From: Colocasia esculenta
Lineage: Eukaryota > Streptophyta > Magnoliopsida > Alismatales > Araceae
Direction: 5' to 3'
Assembly: GCA_014218235.1 (NCBI GenBank)
Contig: CM024755.1
Span: 37,840,713-37,904,712, forward strand
DNA: 64,000 nucleotides
Shown here: piece by piece, positions 56,714 through 64,000 of the stretch
Layout: every line of letters begins with the position of its first letter
Position numbering within the stretch: the stretch's first letter is position 1
Translations under genes and position numbers: made by a program
The notes under the pieces: generated by a model
Databases searched by the model: none
What the model was told of the DNA's origin: nothing
The model's input: the letters and a program-made list of their open reading frames with translations, nothing else

Positions 56714-58561
56714 TTAAATTTTATTTGAATTTTTGTTTTTGTGGTTTGTGTTTGTTGAGGTTGAGCAGGTCGACCTTTCCTTGACTGATGTCGACACAGC
56801 AGTCACAGAATCCTTCTTCTTGTGGACTGGTGTCGACCTGTCAGGTAACTGTGTCGACCTGGTTGACTTCTTTTGGTTCTGAGTTTTTGAAAATTTTGTT
56901 GTTTTGCTTGATGTTTGCTTGATTTCAGTGTTCTCAAGACTAGGACCTTTGACAAATTTAATCAATGGTGCTTTATCCCTTTTCTCACCAGATTTGTCTT
57001 TCTTAGATTTTTGTTTATTGAATCCTAGTCCATGAGAAACTGATTTCATTTTAGCTCTCAGCAAGGCCTCCAAATTGTCTTTACCTTTTGTGAAGGTTTC
57101 AATGACTTCATCCTTTTCTTTTAGCTGGTTTTCTAAGGTTTTGATTTCTTCAACCTTTTGATGTTTATCTTTGTTTTCCATTTCCAGCTTTTCAGACAGT
57201 TCTTTAAATTCATGAGTGGCCTTTTGAGAGGCAAGCTTAAGCTCATCAATTAAGTTCAGGAGATTTTCTTTTTCTTCATTAAGTTCTGCTACTTCATTTT
57301 CCAGTTCACAAGTTCTTTTATTGATGGATTGGTTATTGTAAATGTTTTCAATTTTCTTTTTGAGATGCTTGTTTTCTTTCCTTATTTCAGAGTATTTTTC
57401 AACAAGCTCAGCATATACATCTTGCCAATCCTCAATTGAATAGTCTTCGAAGGATGTACTTACATTTCCATCTGAACTATTATCCATGAAGCAGATTTCC
57501 TCACTTTCAGAACTTGAGGATTTTTCTTCTTCTTCCTTTTCACTTGAGTCTTCATCAGACCAAGTGGCTACCATGGCCTTTGACTTCTTGAACTTGTGAA
57601 TCTTTTTGTGTTTTTCCTTCTTGTTTTCAGGACATTCTCCCTTCATATGTCCTGGCTTGTTGCACCTGTAACAAATGACAATTTCGTCAGATTTTAGATT
57701 CTTATTGGAATTAGCATTAGAAAAGGAAGTGTTTATTTTACCTGATGAAAATTTCTTTTTCCCAGAAAATTTTCCTTTTCTATATTTTAAGAATTTTTTG
57801 AATTGCCTGGTCATGAGGGCAATCTCATCCTCATTGGACTCAGACTCATCAGAACTTGTTTTCTCCTGATTCTTGTCTTTGTTACTTGAGGAGGCCATTA
57901 GTGCTACTAGCTTGGTTTTAATTATATGTTCTTCATTTCTTTTTAGATTGATTTCATAAGTCATTAAGGATCCTATCAATTCATCCAAAGAGATTTTAGA
58001 CAAATCTTTAGAATCTTCAATGACTGTGGCCTTTGTGTGCCAAATTGAAGAGAGACAGCGTAGAATTTTCCTTACCAAGTCAGCATCTGTATAATCCTTA
58101 CCTAAGGCCTTCAGTCCATTCACAATGATCATAAACCTGGCAAACATTTTAGAAATTGTCTCATTAGATTTCATCATAAACAATTCATACTCAGAGACAA
58201 GAATGTTAGCTTTGGTTTCTTTCACTTGGGATGTTCTCTCATAGAGTAACTCAAGTTTATCCCACATCTCTTTGGCAGATTTGCACATTGAGATTCTTAA
58301 GTACTCCTTAGGGTGGACTGCACATTGGATCATGTTCATGGCACTATAATTCAAAGTGGCCCTCCTAAACTGTTCCCTAGTCCAGGTCTCTTCCTCCCCC
58401 TGATTCTCATAGGGACCTACTTCGACTACCTTCCATATCTCATAGTTTTGGGCTCTAAGGAAGACCTGCATTCTATTCTTCCAATAAGTGTAGTCAGTCC
58501 CATTGAAAAAGGGTGGCCTATTAATAGAGTGACCCTCAGCCATGAACCCTCTTGAATCCAT
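56714..58561 (-). CDS. Element C gag (capsid-nucleocapsid with coiled coil)
   Basis: 615 codons open from MDSRGFMAEGHSINRPP at 58561; an upstream in-frame ATG at 58627 exists, but the chosen start aligns with element B. Capsid domain: YWKNRMQVFLRAQNYEIWK, residues about 10-240. The zinc knuckle CYRCNKPGHMKGEC starts at residue 297 and binds the packaged RNA. A long Lys/Glu coiled coil covers about 400-540, typical of Sirevirus gag. The C-terminal tail (STRSTQLPDRSTPV and related Ser-Thr repeats) is encoded by GTCGAC-bearing DNA at 56769-56858. The frame closes at 56714 where a frameshift separates it from pol, so the natural end may be longer. It is the only essentially intact gene in the window and could act in trans. 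Confidence 0.85.
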   Translation of the reverse strand: MDSRGFMAEGHSINRPPFFNGTDYTYWKNRMQVFLRAQNYEIWKVVEVGPYENQGEEETWTREQFRRATLNYSAMNMIQCAVHPKEYLRISMCKSAKEMWDKLELLYERTSQVKETKANILVSEYELFMMKSNETISKMFARFMIIVNGLKALGKDYTDADLVRKILRCLSSIWHTKATVIEDSKDLSKISLDELIGSLMTYEINLKRNEEHIIKTKLVALMASSSNKDKNQEKTSSDESESNEDEIALMTRQFKKFLKYRKGKFSGKKKFSSGKINTSFSNANSNKNLKSDEIVICYRCNKPGHMKGECPENKKEKHKKIHKFKKSKAMVATWSDEDSSEKEEEEKSSSSESEEICFMDNSSDGNVSTSFEDYSIEDWQDVYAELVEKYSEIRKENKHLKKKIENIYNNQSINKRTCELENEVAELNEEKENLLNLIDELKLASQKATHEFKELSEKLEMENKDKHQKVEEIKTLENQLKEKDEVIETFTKGKDNLEALLRAKMKSVSHGLGFNKQKSKKDKSGEKRDKAPLIKFVKGPSLENTEIKQTSSKTTKFSKTQNQKKSTRSTQLPDRSTPVHKKKDSVTAVSTSVKERSTCSTSTNTNHKNKNSNKI

Positions 58562-58674
58562 TGAAGAAATTAAATGGTGCAAAGAAGAGATACTCAGCAA
58601 ACAGACAAGCAAACAATCAAGACACACAGAACAATCAGAAAGTACTCAGATCAGATCAGATCAAGTGTAAACCC

Positions 58675-58686
58675 TCTCTAATACCA
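58675..58686 (-). other. Primer-binding site of element C
   Basis: Minus-strand TGGTATTAGAGA, two bases from the 5' LTR. Shares the T variant with element B. Confidence 0.88.
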
Positions 58687-58714
58687 ATTGTAGGATCGAG
58701 AAATTATGTGGACA

Positions 58715-59013
58715 AGATCTAGAAGGGGGGGTTGAATAGATCTAGGCCAACTATTGCAGAAGCTTAGCCAATTTAGAAAAACTCTTTGAATCAGAGACAA
58801 TTTGAAAACGAATTTCACAGATCTGAAGAGAGATTGAGTGAGTTGTGCAATAGGAGTGTGTGAACAAGTTAATTAGATGTGAATTCGAAAGATCCTATGC
58901 ATGCATCTAACGCAAGGTAAATTCAAACCACAATGAGACCACTACACAGAGATTTTTAGGTGGTTCGGAAATCACACCATGTGATTCCTACATCCACCCC
59001 TCACACAGTGAGG
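58715..59013 (-). other. Leader RNA hairpins of LTR C (right)
   Basis: C-loop hairpin with AGATCT arms (58715-58743), GGTGGTTC (58959-58966), stem B (58967-58988), and stem A CCTCAC/GTGAGG (58998-59013). The C-loop hairpin is within 30 bases of the LTR end and primer site. Confidence 0.72.
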
Positions 59014-59689
59014 ATCCACTATCAACTTGGATACACACACACTGGAGCCTGACAACTCCACCACAAAGAGTTCTACAACTCAACACAACACCTAGAGCAA
59101 GACTACTCTGGACACTTGAGCATAATTGCTCAACCAAACTTGAGTGCGATGACTCAACCCTGAGCACACAGGCTCACAAACCACTGAGTACAACGACTCA
59201 CAAACACTTTCCTAGACAACAACACAAGATCCAGATCCTCTAGCTAAGATCTGATCTCAAAAGGTTCATTCAATAGAATTGATGCAATAGACACTGCACA
59301 ATCTCCAGAACAACCAAGAAGACACAAGGGGAAATGAGAAATGCATTGAAAAGTCCTTGTTCTTCAGAAGACTCCCTTGTAGATGTCGAATTGTGAAGAG
59401 GCTTGATCTCTGGAAGTCCCAGGGCGATGCTCTGTAATTTGATCTTCAGGATCTTCCTCGAATTCTTCACAAAAGACTGCTTCTACTTGATCTGCACCTT
59501 GGAAGTTGATCCTACTGCTCCATCTTGGATCAGATCTCCCTTCTTGTGCTTGGAGATGATGGAATTGGAAAGAAGAAGCACAAGAGGATGCACGAACAGG
59601 GAGGAGAACAACTTTGCCGCCAAAAAGCTTCTGGAGAAATCTTGGAGGCTCTCTTCTGCTCTCTTGTTGGTTGGATGGCCAATTGGGGA

Positions 59690-59699
59690 CTATTTATAG
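59690..59699 (-). promoter_or_regulatory. TATA box of LTR C (right)
   Basis: Minus-strand CTATAAATAG, about 120 bases downstream in sense of the GTCGAC array. This is the promoter of the element's genomic RNA. Confidence 0.78.
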
Positions 59700-59815
59700 T
59701 TCAAGATACCCAAAAGTACCCTTTGGGGGTTGTGGGCACATGATCCAAGGCCGATCCACCAAATCCCTAGGGTGCCACGTGTCCAGGAGAAACTTTAAGT
59801 CACAAACTTTCCGGA

Positions 59816-60145
59816 GTGTGTCGACCTGACTTGATCTAGTGTCGACACACTGTCCCAGACTGGAAGACTAACTTCCCTGGGACAGGTCTCTAGTGTCGAC
59901 ACCACTTCATCTCGTGTCGACACACTAGAGAGTACTGCAAAACAGGCCTTCTGGGAGAGGTCTCTAGTGTCGACACCATCTGGTTTAGTGTCGATACACT
60001 ATCCAGGCCTGTTGATAGGGCTCACTGGGAACTGGGTCTAGTGTCGACCTGACTTGATCTATTGTCGACACTACTTGACCATTTCTTCATCTTTTGGCTT
60101 AGGGCTTGGAGCATTGTATCGACACCAGTATGGAGTGTGTCGACA
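59816..60145 (-). repeat. GTCGAC palindrome array in U3 of LTR C (right)
   Basis: Eight GTCGAC sites and two with a C-to-T change inside the CG core context (GTGTCGATACAC, GTATCGACACC). Confidence 0.92.
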
Positions 60146-60370
60146 CTACCCTTGAAAGAATTGTGTGTCCCTGAGAAATAAATGTATAAATCATTAGTCC
60201 ATTGATTTATCATGAACATAAGTAATAAATGTGTTTGGAAACATGCTTTTTGAATGTGTTCTTAACATATGTGGTGCATCTAACATGTTCCAATTATTTT
60301 GCATTAAAATCACACCTTGTCATCATCAAAATATGAGGGGAAATGAATTGTCTTAACACTCAACCCAACA

Positions 60371-60375
60371 TCCTT
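60371..60375. repeat. Target-site duplication of element C (right copy)
   Basis: TCCTT, identical to 47381-47385. Confidence 0.92.
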
Positions 60376-62131
60376 CAGCTACAAGTCTGGCTTTGTTCCT
60401 AGTGATCACCCCTGATTCATCCATTTTGTTTCTGAAAACCCATCTGGTTCCAATAACTGGATGATCAGTAGGTCTAGGTACAAGGGTCCAAACTTCACTG
60501 TGTTGGAACTGATTGAGTTCCTCTTGCATGGCAAGGATCCAAGATTCATCACCCAGTGCATCATTGATTGTCTTAGGCTCAATTTGTGAAACTAAGGCAG
60601 AGAAATCACAAGGAATTTGCATACCTCTTGTTCTTACCCTATCTTGGAGTTCACCTATTATGTTTTCTCTAGGATGGTCCCGATGGTACCTCAATTCTTT
60701 TGGTAGCCCTTCTTGTGGTTCTTCTTGTTGTTGAAGATCTTCTAATGGGGCATCTTCCACTTCTTCATCTTTTTCTTCTTCAAGAGAAGTCTTTTCAAGA
60801 TTCCTGCAGAGATCATCAACACATTCTTCTTCTTATATCCTTTTGATAGAAGTGTTAGTTTCATCAAATAGTATATGAACTGATTGTTCTATGGTTAATG
60901 TTCTTCTATTGAACACTTTATAACCTCTAGGTTTTGAAATATACCCTAACAGAAAACCTTCATCACTTTTAGCATCTAATTTCCCTAAATTATCTTTTCC
61001 ATTATTTAAGATAAAATACTTACAGCCAAAAGGTCTGAGATGACTAATATTGGGCTTTTTATCTTTGTACAATTCATATGGTGTCTTCTTCAGAATGGGT
61101 CTGATCATGCATCGATTGATGACGTAGCATGTTGTATTTACTGCCTCTGCCCAGAAGTACTTTACTAGATTATACTCATTCAGCATTGTTCTGGCCATAT
61201 CCAGCAGTAGTCTATTCTTTCTTTCTGCTACTCCATTCTGCTGAGGTGTTCTTGGAGCTGAGAAGTTGTGTTCAATTCCATTTTCTTCACAGTACTCCAG
61301 GAAATCTTCATTTTTGAATTGACCACCATGATCAGATCTGATACTGGTAATCTGAAATTTTTTATTTTTCTGAACTATCTTGTTGAATTTCAGAAAAGCT
61401 TGAAATGCTTCAGATTTAGCTTCTAGAAAAGACACCCAAGTGTACCTTGAGTAGTCATCAACTAATACATAGCCTTAGATCTTTCCTCCAAGACTGATTG
61501 TCCTCATAGGTCCAAATAAATCCATGTGAATCAATTCTAAGGGCTTAGAAGTTGTAACAATTGTTTTGGACTGAAATGAGGTTTTGGTCTGTTTTCCTTT
61601 TGCACAGGCTGAGCAAATTCCAGACTTCTTGATTTTCATCTTGGGAAGACCTTCAACCAGATCATGCTTTATTAATTTCTTGATCACTGAAGTGCTTGTA
61701 TGACCAAGTCTTCTATGCCACAAATCAGATTCTTTACTTTTGGTAGTAGCCAAACATAGGTTTACTTCTTTTAATTCTGCTAGTTGCAATGTATACAAAT
61801 TCTTCATTCTTTGTGCTTCAAAAACTGTCTTGTTATCCTTCAGAATTATACACTTATCATTCTGAAAACTTACTAAATGCCCTTTATCATATAACTGACT
61901 AATACCTATCAGATTGTGCTTAAGACCTTCTACATACATGACATCTTCAATCAAGTTCTTTTCTTTAGTACCAATTATTCCACATCCTAGCAATTTTCTT
62001 TTTCCATTATCACCATAAGTAACTTGACCAGATTCTTCTCTAAAACTTGTGAATAGTTTCCTATCTCCCGTCATGTGTCTTGAGCATCCACTATCCAAAT
62101 ACCATTTGGATGCCCTCAGCCAACCCTGCAA
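60376..62131 (-). pseudogene. Element D pol, protease-integrase-RT start
   Basis: One frame with stops at 61475 and 60833. Protease WYLDSGCSRHMTGDRKLF; pre-integrase HRRLGHTSTSVIKKL...CSACAKGKQT; integrase VDDYSRYTWVSF, RSDHGGQF and NGVAERKNRLLLDMART; then the linker YHRDHPRENIIGELQDRVRT and RT start WVFRNKMDESGVITRNKARLVAEG, broken by element C at 60375. RT continues at 47385. Confidence 0.9.
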
Positions 62132-62331
62132 ACAAAGCTAAACTGTAACTTTTGGTACCCAAATTTTCTTGGGTCCTTGATGGTTAGTTTTAGGAATCCA
62201 TCTCAAGTGTCTAGTAGTGCATGTGCTAACAGTGTGTCCTAGTTGGTTACAATGAGTACAACACAAATCAAAAGTATTTTTCTTGTGTGTATTGTTACTG
62301 AATTTTTGTTTTTGTCTGTAGACATGTTGAT
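62132..62331 (-). other. Gag-pol junction of element D
   Basis: About 200 bases of degraded coding sequence with stops. It has a CCHC-like remnant (CNQLGH on the minus strand, near 62240) also seen in A near 15485. Confidence 0.45.
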
Positions 62332-64000
62332 TTACCTTTTTGGTATTTTTATGTCTTTTTCTGCTACAAATTTGGGTGTTGGATAGACTTTAGGATGAAT
62401 AATGTGTTCCTCAATTTGTAGCGGTGTGTATCCTACTCCATATTTCTTTTTCCCTTTTCTAGCACCTTTGAGATTTACAAATAAAGATGTTTTGCATGTA
62501 GAAATCTTTTCCAGGGTAGCTCTTAGATAACCATTTTCCTCTTGTAATTTTTCTTCATTCTTAAGTTCTTTCAAGTTTGATTCTTATTCTAATATTTTGT
62601 TGTTTTTATTTTTTAAATCTTCACACAGCAATTCATTAGCTCTTTTGGTTTCATTTAAACTTTTGCTTAACCTTTCTGTTTCATTTTTAAGAAAGGTGTT
62701 AGCTTTTTCTTGGTTCAGTAGATTTAGCTTAACTACTTTTACTTGTCTTACCATAGATTTATACTTTTCATAAAGTTCATTAAAAGCACCCTCTAGACTA
62801 TCTGAATCAGATTATGAATAGGAAGTAAAAGTATGTTAGCTTTTTCTTGATTCAGTAGATTTAGGTTAACTACTTTTACTTGTCTTACCACAGATTTATA
62901 CTTTTCATAAAGTTCATTAAAAGCATCCTCAAGACTATCTGAATCTGATTCTGAACAGGAAGTAAAAGTGGTTTCTTAATTTACCTGTTCTAGTCCTGCC
63001 TTGAGGGCTAGATTAGCCTTCTCTTCTTCTTCGAATTCTGAGCTGGAGGAGTCTGAGCTGCTAGCATCTTCATTGTCCCAAGTTGCTGCCATAGCCTTCT
63101 TTTTGAACTTTCTAAACTTCTTTTCTTTGCCCTTCTTCTTATCTGATTTTTCTGCTTGATCCTTCTTCTTCAGTCTAGGACATTCAGACTTGTAATGTCC
63201 TGGCTGATTGCACTCATAACAAGTTGGCTCCTTCTTCTTATCTTTCTTGAAGAATTTCCTTGAGCCAAACTTTTTCTTCTTGGCCAAAATTCTCTGTAAT
63301 TTTCTTGAGAGCATAGCCTCATCATCACTGTCATCTGATTTCTCTTTGGAGTCTTCAGATGAAGAAGAATCTGCAATCTTTAAAGCATTTGAATTTTTTT
63401 TTTTTGAAGAGCTTTCAGAAAATCTTTCCATGTTTATTTCATGTGCCATGAGGGATCCTATTAACTTGTCAATGGTTAATTGTGTTAAATCATGGGCTTC
63501 CTCTATGGCTGTAACGTTAGGAGTCCAGACATTTGTTAGATATCTTAAGATTTTTCTTACTGTTTCTTCATTGGTTAGGACTTTCCCTAAAGCACTTAAT
63601 CCTACAATTATATTTGAAAATCTATTGTACATTTGAGTTATATTTTCATTGGGGAGCATTTTAAACTGTTCATATTGAGATACAAGTATGTCTATTCTAG
63701 TTTGTTTAACCCTACCCGTGCCTTCATATGTTACTTGTAATTTATCCCACATTTCTTTTGCTGTTTTACATGCTGAAAGTCTATTAAACTCTCCATTCGA
63801 TAAAGCATAACAAAGATAATTTTTTGCCTTGAAGTTTAAAGACATATTTCTTTTGTCTGCAATTGAAAGAGCACATGTAGAGGATTCTTCAAGGACTTGA
63901 AAATCACCTTGTTCAATTACCTGCCATAGGTCGAAGTCAGTACCTCTGATGAAGCATTCCATCCTCATCTTCCAATATTGATAATCTTCACCATCAAAGA
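62332..64000 (-). pseudogene. Element D gag (start beyond the right edge)
   Basis: The last bases of the window encode FDGEDYQYWKMRMECF, corresponding to about residue 20 of A gag, so the ATG is just outside. 330 codons are open to 62976. The zinc knuckle CYECNQPGHYKSEC is near 63200. A duplicated segment of about 120 bp (62700-62820 and 62825-62950, sharing TTCATAAAGTTCATTAAAAGC) and several stops follow. The coiled-coil end (62574-62332) is in another frame. Capsid/nucleocapsid of a copia element. Confidence 0.85.

Larger units (their letters stand above)
47386..60370 (-). mobile_element. Element C: complete Sirevirus-like copia element
   Basis: 13.0 kb with LTRs 47386-49058 and 58689-60370, primer site, gag (open), pol (many frameshifts), extra ORF (one stop), polypurine tracts and a perfect TCCTT duplication inside element D pol. 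Close relative of element B. Its LTRs differ by only a few percent by eye, so it is a fairly recent insertion. Confidence 0.93.
58689..60370 (-). repeat. 5' LTR of element C (1682 bp)
   Basis: Plus-strand ends TGTAGGATCGAG...CAACCCAACA. It carries the promoter for the element on the minus strand. Confidence 0.93.
28688..64000 (-). mobile_element. Element D: Sirevirus-like copia element, cut by E and C
   Basis: 3' LTR 28688-30918, extra ORF 31191-34454, RNase H end of pol 34954-35325, RT segment 46411-47385, then integrase, protease and gag at 60376-64000. The intervening blocks are element E (35326-46405, TSD GCTTC) and element C (47386-60370, TSD TCCTT). The coding sense is continuous across both breaks. 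The 5' LTR and about the first 20 codons of gag are right of the window. The left flank in the LINE is GAATA (28683-28687). Confidence 0.88.

Overview
The window is plant nuclear DNA, probably from a eudicot with a large, repeat-rich genome; the species cannot be named from it. I find no host gene. Essentially all 64 kb is a stack of LTR retrotransposons inserted into one another, plus one 5'-truncated LINE. Evidence is tRNA-iMet-type primer-binding sites, polypurine tracts, TG...CA LTR ends, 5-bp target-site duplications (TSDs), copia- and gypsy-order pol domains, and an L1-type RT/RNase H fragment.

Layout by element (my labels). F: LTR end at 1-1512 (+). H: LTR start at 1661-2191 (-). G: gypsy 3' LTR plus the last pol codons at 2192-4652 (-). 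B: copia/Sirevirus-like (+), begins at 4653 and interrupts G; its 5' LTR is split by A and continues at 19323-19682, followed by gag-pol to 25192. A: complete Sirevirus-like element at 5909-19322 (-), TSD GTCTG, inside B's LTR. LINE: 26256-28687 (-), inside B. D: Sirevirus-like (-), begins at 28688 inside the LINE's RT and runs off the right edge; its pol is cut twice. E: chromovirus-like gypsy at 35326-46405 (-), TSD GCTTC, inside D pol. C: complete Sirevirus-like element at 47386-60370 (-), TSD TCCTT, also inside D pol. The nesting order is G < B < LINE < D < (E, C), with A separately in B.

All coding regions are decayed by stops or frameshifts except the gag of C (615 codons open). Elements A, C and D each carry a long extra ORF between pol and the 3' LTR, in the position called env-like in Sireviruses. 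The three share a region resembling the 'putative plant transposon protein' domain and show no obvious membrane anchor, so I do not call them envelope genes.

The most interesting non-coding signals are these. (1) The Sirevirus-like LTRs share leader-RNA hairpins whose stems change sequence but stay paired around invariant linkers. (2) Each LTR family has its own array of short CG-centred inverted repeats, and in C and D the same motif array reappears just upstream of the extra ORF, suggesting a second promoter or a self-recognition site. (3) The gag of gypsy element E is interrupted by a 77-bp GT...AG insertion whose removal restores the frame.
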